From: Pseudomonas sp. CBZ-4
GTDB taxonomy: Bacteria > Pseudomonadota > Gammaproteobacteria > Pseudomonadales > Pseudomonadaceae
Direction: 5' to 3'
Length of the DNA: 62,918 nt
Assembly (NCBI RefSeq): GCF_000346755.1
Contig: NZ_ANNV01000161.1
Span: forward strand, 1-62,918
The translations under genes and the position numbers were made by a program. Positions 8,192-17,388 of this stretch are shown piece after piece; positions within the stretch are counted from its first letter, which is position 1, and every line of letters begins with the position of its first letter. The notes beneath the pieces are model-generated. The model searched no databases and was not told the DNA's origin. It saw only the letters and a program-made list of their open reading frames with translations.

Positions 8192-10252
8192 ATGGCTTTC
8201 GAAGCAATGTTTGCGCCGATCCAGATCGGCAAACTGACCATCCGCAACCGCGTGCTCAGTACCGCCCACGCCGAGGTGTATGCCACCGACGGCGGCATGA
8301 CCACCGAGCGCTACATCCGTTATTACGAAGAGAAAGCCAAGGGCGGCATCGGCCTGGCGATCTGTGGCGGTTCGTCCGTCGTGGCCATCGACAGCCCGCA
8401 GGAATGGTGGAGTTCGGTCAACCTGTCCACCGACCGCATCATCCCGCACTTCCAGAACCTGGCCGACGCCATGCACAAGCATGGCGCCAAGATCATGATC
8501 CAGATTACCCACATGGGCCGGCGCTCGCGGTGGGACGGCTTCAACTGGCCGACCCTGATGTCGCCGTCCGGCGTGCGTGAGCCGGTGCACCGTGCCACCT
8601 GCAAGACCATCGAGCCGGAAGAAATCTGGCGGGTGATCGGCAACTACGCCGCCGCCGCTGGCCGCGCGAAAGCCGGTGGCCTCGACGGCGTTGAACTGTC
8701 GGCGGTGCACCAGCACATGATCGACCAGTTCTGGAGCCCACGGGTCAACAAGCGTACCGACGAATGGGGCGGCAGCTTCGAAAACCGCATGCGTTTCGGC
8801 CTGGAAGTATTGAAAGCCGTGCGCAAGGAAGTCGGCCCGGATTTCTGCGTGGGCATCCGCCTGTGCGGTGACGAGTTCCACCCGGACGGCTTGTCCCACG
8901 AGGACATGAAACAGATCGCCAAGTATTACGACGACACCGGCATGCTCGATTTCATTGGCGTCGTGGGCTCGGGTTGCGACACCCACAACACCCTGGCCAA
9001 CGTTATCCCCAACATGAGTTATCCACCGGAGCCATTCCTGCACTTGGCCGCCGGGATCAAGGAAGTGGTCAAGGCGCCGGTGCTGCACGCGCAGAACATC
9101 AAGGACCCGAACCAGGCCACCCGTATTCTGGAAGGCGGCTACGTGGACATGGTCGGCATGACCCGTGCACACATGGCCGACCCGCACCTGATCGCCAAGA
9201 TCAAGATGGGCCAGATCGACCAGATCAAGCAGTGCGTCGGCGCCAACTACTGCATCGACCGCCAGTATCAAGGCCTGGATGTGCTGTGCATCCAGAACGC
9301 CGCGACGTCCCGTGAGTACATGGGCGTGCCGCACATCATCGAGAAAACCACCGGGGTCAAGCGCAAGGTCGTGGTGGTCGGTGCCGGCCCGGCCGGGATG
9401 GAAGCTGCACGCGTCGCCGCCGAGCGTGGCCATGACGTGACGCTGTTCGAGAAGAAAGAATTTATCGGTGGGCAAATCACCACCGCGTCCAAGGCGCCGC
9501 AGCGCGACCAGATTGCCGGGATCACCCGCTGGTTCCAGTTGGAGCTGGCGCGCTTGAATGTCGACCTGTGCCTGGGCGTGGCCGCCGATGCGGCGACTAT
9601 CTTGGACCTGCGCCCGGACGTCGTGGTGCTAGCCGTGGGCGGGCATCCGTTCATCGAGCAGAACGAACACTGGGGCGCGGCTGAAGGCCTGATCGTCAGC
9701 AGCTGGGACGTGCTCGACGGCAAAGTCGCGCCGGGTAAAAACGTGCTGGTGTACGACACCATCTGCGAATTCACCGGCATGTCGGTGGCGGATTTCCTTG
9801 CGGACAAAGGCAGCCAGGTGGAGATCGTCACCGACGACATCAAGCCCGGCGTGGCCATCGGCGGTACGTCGTTCCCGACCTACTACCGCAGCATGTACCC
9901 CAAGGAAGTGATCATGACCGGCGACATGATGCTGGAAAAGGTCTACCGCGAAGGCGACAAGCTGGTGGCGGTGCTGGAGAACGAATACACCGGCGCCAAA
10001 GAGGAACGGGTGGTGGACCAGGTGGTCGTGGAAAACGGCGTGCGCCCGGACGAAGCGATCTACTACGCCCTCAAGGAAGGCTCGCGCAACAAGGGCCAGA
10101 TGGACGTCGAGGCGCTGTTCGCGATCAAGCCGCAGCCGTGCCTGAGCGAAGCGGGTGACGGCTACTTGCTGTTCCGCATCGGCGACTGCGTGGCGCAGCG
10201 CAACACCCACGCTGCGATCTATGACGCCCTGCGCTTGTGCAAGGATTTCTAG
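8192..10252 (+). CDS. dgcA: Dimethylglycine demethylation flavoprotein DgcA
   Basis: This 686-residue protein combines an N-terminal old-yellow-enzyme TIM barrel (about 1-340), an Fe-S segment, and a C-terminal FAD/NAD-binding module starting at VVVVGAGPAGMEAA (about 392-406). It resembles trimethylamine dehydrogenase and 2,4-dienoyl-CoA reductase. With DgcB it is required to demethylate dimethylglycine to sarcosine, releasing formaldehyde. In the cluster segment, C348, C354 and C366 are present but the position of the second ligand of trimethylamine dehydrogenase is A351. A good GAGGA lies 7 bases before the ATG. Electrons likely pass to the DgcB/ETF proteins encoded next. Confidence 0.92.
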   Translation: MAFEAMFAPIQIGKLTIRNRVLSTAHAEVYATDGGMTTERYIRYYEEKAKGGIGLAICGGSSVVAIDSPQEWWSSVNLSTDRIIPHFQNLADAMHKHGAKIMIQITHMGRRSRWDGFNWPTLMSPSGVREPVHRATCKTIEPEEIWRVIGNYAAAAGRAKAGGLDGVELSAVHQHMIDQFWSPRVNKRTDEWGGSFENRMRFGLEVLKAVRKEVGPDFCVGIRLCGDEFHPDGLSHEDMKQIAKYYDDTGMLDFIGVVGSGCDTHNTLANVIPNMSYPPEPFLHLAAGIKEVVKAPVLHAQNIKDPNQATRILEGGYVDMVGMTRAHMADPHLIAKIKMGQIDQIKQCVGANYCIDRQYQGLDVLCIQNAATSREYMGVPHIIEKTTGVKRKVVVVGAGPAGMEAARVAAERGHDVTLFEKKEFIGGQITTASKAPQRDQIAGITRWFQLELARLNVDLCLGVAADAATILDLRPDVVVLAVGGHPFIEQNEHWGAAEGLIVSSWDVLDGKVAPGKNVLVYDTICEFTGMSVADFLADKGSQVEIVTDDIKPGVAIGGTSFPTYYRSMYPKEVIMTGDMMLEKVYREGDKLVAVLENEYTGAKEERVVDQVVVENGVRPDEAIYYALKEGSRNKGQMDVEALFAIKPQPCLSEAGDGYLLFRIGDCVAQRNTHAAIYDALRLCKDF

Positions 10253-10284
10253 GCAACCACCGAACCACTGTGGAAACCGGTCAA

Positions 10285-10371
10285 TGTGGGAGCCGGGCTT
10301 GCCCGCGATGCAGGCAACTCGGTCTTGAGTGACACCGAGTCGATGCCATCGCAGGCAAGCCAGCTCCCACA
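10285..10371. repeat. REPIN within the dgc operon
   Basis: Two REP arms of slightly different classes (GCCGGGCTTGCCCGCGAT and GCAGGCAAGCCAGCTCCC) face each other in the 167-bp gap between dgcA and dgcB. Confidence 0.85.
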
Positions 10372-10419
10372 TTGATCCGGTTCCCATGCAAGACCTGTGT
10401 GGTCTTTGGGAGCTTCACC

Positions 10420-12363
10420 ATGTTGAACACCCTGCTTCCCATTTTATTGTTTGCCGCCCTGGGCCTTGCCGTCCTCGGCGCCCTGCGCCGGGTAAACATG
10501 TGGCGCCGTGGCCGTGCCTCCAAAGTCGACCTGCTGGGCGGCCTGCTGGCCATGCCCAAGCGCTACATGGTCGACCTGCACCATGTGGTCGCCCGCGACA
10601 AATACATCGCCAACACCCACGTCGCCACGGCGCTGGGCTTTGTGCTGTCGGCATTGCTGGCCATCCTGGTGCACGGCTTCGGCCTGCACAACCGCCTCCT
10701 CGGCTACGCCTTGCTGCTGGCTTCGGTGCTGATGTTTGTTGGTGCCACGTTTGTCTACCTGCGTCGGCGCAACCCGCCGGCGCGCCTGTCGAAAGGCCCG
10801 TGGATGCGCCTGCCGAAAAGCCTGATGGCGTTCTCGGTGAGCTTCTTCCTGGTGACCTTGCCGGTGGCCGGGATCCTGCCGGTGGACTTCGGCGGCTGGC
10901 TGCTCGCGGCGCTGCTCGGCGTGGGTGTGCTGTGGGGCGTCAGCGAGATGTTCTTCGGCATGACCTGGGGCGGCCCGATGAAACACGCCTTCGCCGGTGC
11001 CCTGCACCTGGCCTGGCACCGTCGCGCCGAGCGCTTTGGCGGTGGCCGCTCCACCGGTTTGAAACCGCTGGACCTGAGCGACAAGACCGCGCCCCTGGGC
11101 GTGGAAAAACCCAAGGATTTCACCTGGAACCAACTGCTCGGTTTCGACGCCTGCGTGCAGTGCGGCAAGTGCGAAGCCGCGTGCCCGGCCTTTGCTGCCG
11201 GCCAGCCGCTGAACCCGAAAAAGCTGATCCAGGACATGGTCGTCGGCCTGGCCGGCGGCACCGATGCCAAGTTCGCCGGCAGCCCGTATCCGGGCAAAGC
11301 CATCGGCGAACACAGCGGCAACCCGCATCAGCCGATCGTCAACGGTCTGGTGGACGCCGAGACCCTGTGGTCCTGCACCACCTGCCGCGCCTGCGTGGAA
11401 GAGTGCCCGATGATGATCGAGCACGTGGACGCCATCGTCGACATGCGCCGCCATCTCACCCTGGAAAAAGGCGCCACGCCGAACAAAGGCGCCGAAGTCC
11501 TCGAAAACCTTATCGCCACCGACAACCCGGGCGGTTTTGCTCCGGGCGGTCGCTTGAACTGGGCAGCGGATTTGAACCTGCCGTTGCTCAGCGAAAAGGG
11601 CAGCGCCGACGTGCTGTTCTGGGTCGGCGACGGTGCCTTCGACATGCGCAACCAACGCACCCTGCGCGCCTTCGTCAAAGTGCTCAAGGCGGCGAATGTC
11701 GACTTCGCCGTGCTCGGCCTGGAAGAACGCGACAGCGGCGACGTGGCCCGCCGCCTGGGCGACGAAGCCACCTTCCAGTTGCTGGCGTCGCGCAATATCC
11801 AGACCCTGGCCAAGTACAGTTTCAAGCGCATCGTCACCTGCGACCCCCACAGTTTCCATGTGCTGAAAAACGAGTACGGCGCCTTCAACGGCAACTACGT
11901 TGTGCACCACCACAGCACCTTCATGGCCGAGCTGATCGGCGAGGGCGCGCTGAACCTGGGGCAGCACAAGGGCAACAGCGTGACCTATCACGACCCGTGC
12001 TACCTGGGCCGCTACAACGGCGAATACGAGGCGCCGCGCCAGGTGCTGCGTGCGCTGGGGATCGAGGTCAAGGAGATGCAACGCTCGGGCTTCCGTTCAC
12101 GCTGCTGCGGCGGCGGTGGCGGGGCGCCGATTACCGACATTCCTGGCAAGCAACGCATTCCCGATATGCGCATGGAAGATATCCGCGAAACCGGTGCCGA
12201 AGTGGTAGCGGTGGGTTGCCCGCAGTGCACGGCGATGCTTGAGGGCGTGGTCGAACCGCGTCCATTGATCAAGGACATCGCGGAACTGGTGGCCGATGCG
12301 TTGCTAGAAGACGCTGCGCCCGCCAAAGCCCCCCTAAAGCGTGAACCTGCGGAGGTGCATTGA
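10420..12363 (+). CDS. dgcB: Dimethylglycine demethylation Fe-S membrane protein DgcB
   Basis: This 647-residue protein has several N-terminal membrane helices (about 5-25, 80-105, 110-130, 155-200), two ferredoxin-type 4Fe-4S motifs (CVQCGKCEAACP from residue 245; CTTCRACVEECP from 319) and two CCG-type heterodisulfide reductase segments (YHDPCYLGRYN; RCCGGGGG). This is the layout of ETF- or flavoprotein-linked membrane oxidoreductases. It probably passes electrons from dimethylglycine oxidation towards quinone. The ATG at 10420 is chosen by the MLNTLLPILLFAALGL start. Its stop overlaps the etfA start. Confidence 0.9.
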   Translation: MLNTLLPILLFAALGLAVLGALRRVNMWRRGRASKVDLLGGLLAMPKRYMVDLHHVVARDKYIANTHVATALGFVLSALLAILVHGFGLHNRLLGYALLLASVLMFVGATFVYLRRRNPPARLSKGPWMRLPKSLMAFSVSFFLVTLPVAGILPVDFGGWLLAALLGVGVLWGVSEMFFGMTWGGPMKHAFAGALHLAWHRRAERFGGGRSTGLKPLDLSDKTAPLGVEKPKDFTWNQLLGFDACVQCGKCEAACPAFAAGQPLNPKKLIQDMVVGLAGGTDAKFAGSPYPGKAIGEHSGNPHQPIVNGLVDAETLWSCTTCRACVEECPMMIEHVDAIVDMRRHLTLEKGATPNKGAEVLENLIATDNPGGFAPGGRLNWAADLNLPLLSEKGSADVLFWVGDGAFDMRNQRTLRAFVKVLKAANVDFAVLGLEERDSGDVARRLGDEATFQLLASRNIQTLAKYSFKRIVTCDPHSFHVLKNEYGAFNGNYVVHHHSTFMAELIGEGALNLGQHKGNSVTYHDPCYLGRYNGEYEAPRQVLRALGIEVKEMQRSGFRSRCCGGGGGAPITDIPGKQRIPDMRMEDIRETGAEVVAVGCPQCTAMLEGVVEPRPLIKDIAELVADALLEDAAPAKAPLKREPAEVH

Positions 12364-13583
12364 TGAGCGACATTATCCGCCGCGACCCACGCGCTGAGTG
12401 GATCGCCCGCAACCGCCTGCACCCGCTGCATGCGGCCATGCAACCGGTGCAACACAGCTGGATGGGGCCTAACGGCGTCATCCGCAAGAACGTACATGGC
12501 GTCGGTTTTATCGGCCCCAACGGGATCAAGCGCATCGACCGCAGCGGCGCCCAGCAGGGCGGCGCGGCCAAGCGCACGGCGGCGGTGGAAGTGCAGTTGC
12601 CGCTGCATCAGGTTGCCGCGCCGGCGTTCTATATCAACGTGGTGCCGGACATGGTCGGTGGCCGCCTGAGCAGCCACGACCGCGACTTGCTCGGCCTCGC
12701 CCGCCAACTCGCCGGCAGCGACGGCGCAGTGCTGGCCGTGGTGTTTGGCGAGCACAAGGAAAACGCGTTTGCCACGGCTGGTGTCGATCGCCTGCTGGTG
12801 CTCGATGGCCCTGAGTTCGACGGTTATGCACCGGAACAACGGGTACAGGGTTTGCGCGCTGTGGATAACCAGTTCAACCCACGCCACTGGCTGCTGCCGG
12901 ACAGCCGCAGCGGTGGCGGCGAATTGGGTCGGCGCTTTGCCGCCAGCCTCAAGGAACGCCCGGCGACGCGCGTATGGCAGATCAAGGGTGACGAATGCAT
13001 CGGCCGTGCTGGCGCCGGCCAGGAAGACTTGGCCCGACCACTGCCGCGCCTGATCCTCGCCGCCGTCGAGTGCGCGGAACCGGTCAGCGAAACCCGTCAC
13101 GAAGTGTTGCCCGTGGAGTTATCCACAGGCCTGGCGCGCAGCCTGCCGCGTATCGAAGACCTCGGCGCGGTGGCGGTGGACCCGGCGGCCATTCCGATGG
13201 CCGAAGCGGAGTTCATTTTCTCCGGCGGCAATGGCGTGAAGGACTGGGCGCTGTTCCACCAGACCGCCGCCGCCCTCGGCGCCACCGAAGGCGCGTCACG
13301 GGTGGCTGTGGACGACGGTTTCATGGCCCGCGACCGCCAGGTGGGTGCCAGCGGCATCTGGGTCACTGCAAGGGTGTACGTGGCGGTGGGTATTTCCGGG
13401 GCGATCCAGCACCTGCAAGGCATCGGTGCCTGCGACAAGGTGGTGGCGATCAACCTCGACCCGAGTTGCGACATGATCAAGCGTGCCGACCTGTCGGTGA
13501 TCGGCGACAGCGCCGCAATCCTGCACGCCTTGATCGCGGCGGTAGAAACCTACCGCAACGGTGCCAAGCGCGATGCGGCTTAA
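12363..13583 (+). CDS. etfA: Electron transfer flavoprotein alpha subunit (dgc-linked)
   Basis: This 406-residue ETF alpha subunit ends with the FAD-binding block GVSGAIQHLQGIGACDKVV followed by INLDP and ADLSVIGD. It is longer than a housekeeping ETF alpha because of about 70 extra N-terminal residues (RAEWIARNRLHPLHAAM and following). It overlaps the dgcB stop (TGATG), so translation is coupled. With EtfB it forms a dedicated ETF for methyl-group oxidation, as PA5400 does. Confidence 0.9.
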   Translation: MSDIIRRDPRAEWIARNRLHPLHAAMQPVQHSWMGPNGVIRKNVHGVGFIGPNGIKRIDRSGAQQGGAAKRTAAVEVQLPLHQVAAPAFYINVVPDMVGGRLSSHDRDLLGLARQLAGSDGAVLAVVFGEHKENAFATAGVDRLLVLDGPEFDGYAPEQRVQGLRAVDNQFNPRHWLLPDSRSGGGELGRRFAASLKERPATRVWQIKGDECIGRAGAGQEDLARPLPRLILAAVECAEPVSETRHEVLPVELSTGLARSLPRIEDLGAVAVDPAAIPMAEAEFIFSGGNGVKDWALFHQTAAALGATEGASRVAVDDGFMARDRQVGASGIWVTARVYVAVGISGAIQHLQGIGACDKVVAINLDPSCDMIKRADLSVIGDSAAILHALIAAVETYRNGAKRDAA

Positions 13584-13593
13584 GGAGTTGGCC

Positions 13594-14364
13594 ATGACCA
13601 CGAATGTAATCAGCCTGGTGTCCATCGGCGCCCACCCGACGTCCGGGCGCCCGCGCCGTGCCGAGCAAGACGCCCGCGCCGTCGAGTTGGGTTTGCAGAT
13701 GGCGGGGGATCAGTTGCAGGTGCTGCACGCCGGCAATATCAACGAGCCGACCCTGCGCAGTTACCTCGGCATGGGCCTGCCGCAATTGCATGTGCTGGAA
13801 CAACCGGCGGGCAGCGATGCGTTGCCGGTGCTCAGCGAGTACCTGCGCGATGCCGGTGCCCACGTGGTGCTCGCCGGCAGCCAGGCGGAAACCGGCGAAG
13901 GCTCGGGCATGTTGCCGTTTTTGCTCGCCGAACAATTGGGCTGGCCGCTGATCGTCGGGCTGGCGCAAGTGGAGTCCATCGACGGCGGCGTGGCGCATGT
14001 GCTGCAAGCGTTGCCGCGCGGGCAGCGGCGACGGTTGAAGGTGCGCTTGCCGTTCTTGGCCACGGTGGACAACGCCGCGCCCAAGCCACGGCAAAGTGCC
14101 TACGGCCCGGCGCAACGGGGTGAGTTGGCGGCCCATGAGGTCGAGGTGGAAGAGGACGGGTTGTTCACCGACGCCGTGCTGCAACCGGCTAAGCCTAGGC
14201 CCAAGCGCTTGAAGGTGATCAAGGCCAAGAGCGGTGCGGACCGGATGAAGGCCGCGACGGCCAAGGCCAGTGGCGGTGGCGGGCAAGTGCTCAAGGGCGT
14301 GAGCGCGGAAGAAGGCGCCCAGGCGATCCTCAAGCTGTTGGTGGAAGAGGGCGTCGTACGCTAA
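13594..14364 (+). CDS. etfB: Electron transfer flavoprotein beta subunit (dgc-linked)
   Basis: This 256-residue ETF beta subunit is the partner of the upstream alpha subunit, 10 bp apart. The nucleotide-binding part includes GSQAETGEGSGMLPFLLAE. The ATG at 13594 follows AAGGAG; an earlier in-frame ATG inside the alpha gene is unlikely. It is the last gene of the dgc operon; a 16-bp REP-derived palindrome follows. Confidence 0.9.
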   Translation: MTTNVISLVSIGAHPTSGRPRRAEQDARAVELGLQMAGDQLQVLHAGNINEPTLRSYLGMGLPQLHVLEQPAGSDALPVLSEYLRDAGAHVVLAGSQAETGEGSGMLPFLLAEQLGWPLIVGLAQVESIDGGVAHVLQALPRGQRRRLKVRLPFLATVDNAAPKPRQSAYGPAQRGELAAHEVEVEEDGLFTDAVLQPAKPRPKRLKVIKAKSGADRMKAATAKASGGGGQVLKGVSAEEGAQAILKLLVEEGVVR

Positions 14365-14385
14365 CCCGAAAACACGACAAAACCC

Positions 14386-14401
14386 TGTGGGAGCTCCCAC
14401 A
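14386..14401. repeat. Collapsed REP palindrome
   Basis: TGTGGGAGCTCCCACA is a perfect 16-bp palindrome made of the two outer ends of a REPIN with the whole interior missing. It lies between the convergent ends of etfB and the secretin gene. Confidence 0.75.
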
Positions 14402-14409
14402 ATTGATCT

Positions 14410-16344
14410 TCATTGTGCCTGGGGTTGCGGCGCTGGTACTGGCACAGGCTTGGGCACCAAATCCGGCAACGGTGGCGGCAGCGGTGCCCAGTTGGCATCC
14501 GGCTGCTGCATGGGGGGCGGCAGCGCAGGCGTCGGATCGCCGCCGGTGGGCTTGAGAATCATCTTCTCGGTGGTATCGCGCAGGATCATGCCCTCCGTCG
14601 AACTGCGCGCCTCGGTGCCGCTGTGAAAGGTACTGATCTGCGAGATCGGCAAATCCAGGTTGCGCTCGATCCGTGGCGTCAGCAGCAAGATGATCTCGGT
14701 TTTCTGTTGGGTGCTCCGGTTGGTGCCAAACAGCTTCTTGCCGATCCACGGGATCTGGCTCAACCACGGCAACCCCGAGCCTTCGTCAACGTCCGCCGTG
14801 CGGATCAGCCCCGAGACGATCTGGGTTTCATTGTTGCGCGCGGTCAGCAGCGTCTTGGTGGCGCGCGAACCCAGTTCAAACGTGGCGGGCACGTTTTCCG
14901 AGCCGGGGATGCGCTTGGTGATATGGCTCATCTCCACATTCAACTCCAGGTTTACCTCATCGCTCAGGCTGATGATCGGCTTGACCGTGATCTGCAGCCC
15001 CACGTCCTGGTAGGACACCGACGAGGTGGTGATCTGGTTGGCCGTGGTGGTGGTCACCACCGGGATCTTGTCACCGATGTTCACCGCCGCTTCTTCCCGG
15101 TTACGCACGCGCACCCGTGGGTTGGCCAGGGTCACCGTGTTGCCGCTGCGTTGCAGCATGTTGATGCGTGCCGAGGTGCTGCCGGCGTCCAGCAGGATGT
15201 TGTCGCCATTGATGCCGCGCAATGCACTGAGGGGAATCCCGGCGAGCCCGGCGGGCACATTGGCCAGGTTGCCCACTGACACCCCCACGCTTTCCGGGTA
15301 CTTGATGCCCAGGTTCAATTCATCGGTGAGGCTGACTTCCAGCACCTGGATATCAATGGTCACTTCGGACTGCGCGATATCAATGGCCTCGACCATTTTT
15401 TCCACGGCGCTGAGGGTGTCCAGGCCATCGCGCACAATCACCGCGTTCAATCGCTCGTCCACCAGCACTTCCCTGGGCTTGAGTACCTGCTTGATCTCGG
15501 CGGCGACGATCTTGGCGTCGCCATGGCTGAGGTAAAACGTGCGCACCGCCAACTCGCGGTATTCACGTTCCTTGTCGGGGCGTCGGGGGTAGATCAGGAT
15601 GGTGTTGCGGTTGAGGATTTTCTTCTCCAGGCCCTGGGTGGTCAGCAACAGGTTCAACGCGTCTTCGGCCGTGGTGCGGCTGGCCGTCATACTGGCGGCG
15701 GCGCTGGGGTTGACGTCCTTGTCGATGACAAAGTTGACCCCCGACAGGCGCGCGATGGTCTCGAAAATCGTGCTCAGGCTCTGGGCGCTGAACTCCAGGC
15801 TCAGGGGTTTGCGCATGGCGTCGGACAGGTCGGCGCTGAGGTAATCGGCGCTCACCAGTTCGCGGGTCAGGGCGTTGCGAAAGTCCAGGGCCTCTCGGTA
15901 GTTGGGCTTTTGCGCGATGATCTGGCGCACCAGGTTGAGCGCCTCCACCGGGTTGGCGCGTTTCATCTCATAGGCCCGCGCCAGTTGCGGACGCAGTTGT
16001 TTCATGGCCTGGATGCTCTGGATTTCCTGGCGCGCGCCGAGGTTGCCGGGGTCGTATTTGAGGATGGTTTCCAGGGCGCGGATGGCCGCCGCGTCGTCGC
16101 CGCGCACCAGCGCGGTGCTGGCCTCGCGGCTGTATTGGGCAACCAGCAGTTCCAGCGTGCCGAATTGCGCCGTGCGCAATTGCACGTCGTCAGGTGATTG
16201 CTTGGCTTCGGCTTGCAGCACTTCGACTGACCTGACGATATCGCCCTGTTGGCGTAACTCGTCGCTGTGCTTGATCGCCCGCTGGGTCTCACAGCCATGG
16301 AGCAGCAGCGCCAGGCTCAGGGGAATCCACGTACGTCTCGTCAT
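14410..16344 (-). CDS. gspD: Secretin of the type II secretion-like system (GspD-like)
   Basis: This 644-residue outer membrane secretin is probably a lipoprotein: its signal ends LLLHGC. After about 150 helical TPR-like residues come an STN/N0-type segment (LSLEFSAQSLSTIFETIARL, about 190-210), an N1 domain, and the secretin pore domain with VGLQITVKPIISLSDEVNLE. The C-terminus is a Pro-rich tail (PALPPPMQQP). The TPR plus lipoprotein organisation is closer to PilQ/MshL-type secretins than to classical GspD. It is the last gene of the operon and would be the exit pore. Confidence 0.88.
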   Translation of the reverse strand: MTRRTWIPLSLALLLHGCETQRAIKHSDELRQQGDIVRSVEVLQAEAKQSPDDVQLRTAQFGTLELLVAQYSREASTALVRGDDAAAIRALETILKYDPGNLGARQEIQSIQAMKQLRPQLARAYEMKRANPVEALNLVRQIIAQKPNYREALDFRNALTRELVSADYLSADLSDAMRKPLSLEFSAQSLSTIFETIARLSGVNFVIDKDVNPSAAASMTASRTTAEDALNLLLTTQGLEKKILNRNTILIYPRRPDKEREYRELAVRTFYLSHGDAKIVAAEIKQVLKPREVLVDERLNAVIVRDGLDTLSAVEKMVEAIDIAQSEVTIDIQVLEVSLTDELNLGIKYPESVGVSVGNLANVPAGLAGIPLSALRGINGDNILLDAGSTSARINMLQRSGNTVTLANPRVRVRNREEAAVNIGDKIPVVTTTTANQITTSSVSYQDVGLQITVKPIISLSDEVNLELNVEMSHITKRIPGSENVPATFELGSRATKTLLTARNNETQIVSGLIRTADVDEGSGLPWLSQIPWIGKKLFGTNRSTQQKTEIILLLTPRIERNLDLPISQISTFHSGTEARSSTEGMILRDTTEKMILKPTGGDPTPALPPPMQQPDANWAPLPPPLPDLVPKPVPVPAPQPQAQ

Positions 16345-16362
16345 GATCGTATCCTTGCCCGG

Positions 16363-16848
16363 TCAGTGGTGGTCCAGGCGCAGGGTGCTGACATGCTTGA
16401 GTGGCAGGTAGGTCAGCACCACGGCGGTGTCGGTGAGTTTGTCCAGCCGGTAGTGGGCGTCGAGCATCGTGCCCGGCACGATGCGCCCGGGCACCGCGCA
16501 GCGGTTGCACAGGGTGTACTGGGTGCCGTTGCCGCGCAGTACGACGATTTTTCCTTGGTGCTCGTAACGCCATTGCGCGCTGACGGTGAAGGGCAGCGGC
16601 GGTGGTTTGGGCGGCGCGTTATCCACGGCGGCCGGCGGCGGTGGTGGGATCCAGGACTGGGCTGGGAACAGGTCGATCACTGCTCCCGGTTGGGGCACGG
16701 GCGTTGGGGCCGGCGCAGGTTCGGCGGGTTTGACCACGGCCGCGCTGGGCTGGGGGGCGGGGTTTTCCGGGGTGTCCTGCCAGAACAGCCAGCCGCAGCC
16801 GACCAGGGTCAGCAGCAACAGCACGCGCAAATACAGCGGCAGTTTCAT
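16363..16848 (-). CDS. PilP/GspC-like periplasmic connector
   Basis: This 161-residue protein has one N-terminal membrane segment (LRVLLLLTLVGCGWLF), a long Pro/Ala linker (about 25-80), and a small C-terminal beta domain with CNRC. The plan matches PilP- or GspC-type proteins that link the inner membrane platform to the secretin, whose gene follows by 18 bp. Its start overlaps the upstream gene by 4 bp (ATGA). Sequence recognition is weak; the call is from architecture and position. Confidence 0.6.
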   Translation of the reverse strand: MKLPLYLRVLLLLTLVGCGWLFWQDTPENPAPQPSAAVVKPAEPAPAPTPVPQPGAVIDLFPAQSWIPPPPPAAVDNAPPKPPPLPFTVSAQWRYEHQGKIVVLRGNGTQYTLCNRCAVPGRIVPGTMLDAHYRLDKLTDTAVVLTYLPLKHVSTLRLDHH

Positions 16849-17381
16849 TGCGCCACCCCCAGTAGGCTGACTTTGAGGTTGATACTCAGCAAGCCGCTGA
16901 CGATTTCCTTGCGCTCCAGGGTCAGGCTTTCGATGCGCACCGCCGGTTCTTGCGCCGCATCTGCCAAGGCTTCGCGCAACAGGCTGTAGGGGCCGCTGAG
17001 GGGGATCTCCACGTCCAGGCGTTGCAGGCCGATATCGCCGGGAACGGAGTAGGCGAGGGTGGTTCGGTCGATGATGAAACCGCGTCGGCCGAGGGTATCC
17101 AGCAGTTTTTCCAGGCGAGGGGCGAAGTCGGCGGCGCTGGGCATCTCTTCCACCACCGCAGGTTCGGTGACTTGTACATCCTGGGGTTGTTCGGCGATAC
17201 CGGCTTCCAGCTCCTGGCGTCGCTGGCTGTCGGCGATGCGCGCCGGGTGCACCACCGTGGCATCGATCACCAGTGCTGTGGCCATCAAGGTCAGCGCCAG
17301 CAGGCCCCAGAAGCCCAGGCTCTGCTGCCATTGCAGCAGGTACCAGCGCAAGCGCGGCAGGTGACGGGTCAGCGTGTCCAT
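16845..17381 (-). CDS. PilO/GspM-like inner membrane platform protein
   Basis: This 178-residue protein has a single N-terminal membrane helix (LGFWGLLALTLMATALVI), a short coiled segment, and a ferredoxin-like C-terminal domain (LDVEIPLSGPYSLLREALAD), as in PilO and GspM. The ATG at 17381 is preferred over the in-frame position at 17408, which overlaps the previous gene. It lies between the PilN-like and PilP-like genes, the usual pilMNOP order. Confidence 0.68.
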   Translation of the reverse strand: MDTLTRHLPRLRWYLLQWQQSLGFWGLLALTLMATALVIDATVVHPARIADSQRRQELEAGIAEQPQDVQVTEPAVVEEMPSAADFAPRLEKLLDTLGRRGFIIDRTTLAYSVPGDIGLQRLDVEIPLSGPYSLLREALADAAQEPAVRIESLTLERKEIVSGLLSINLKVSLLGVAQ

Positions 17382-17388
17382 CGCTGGC

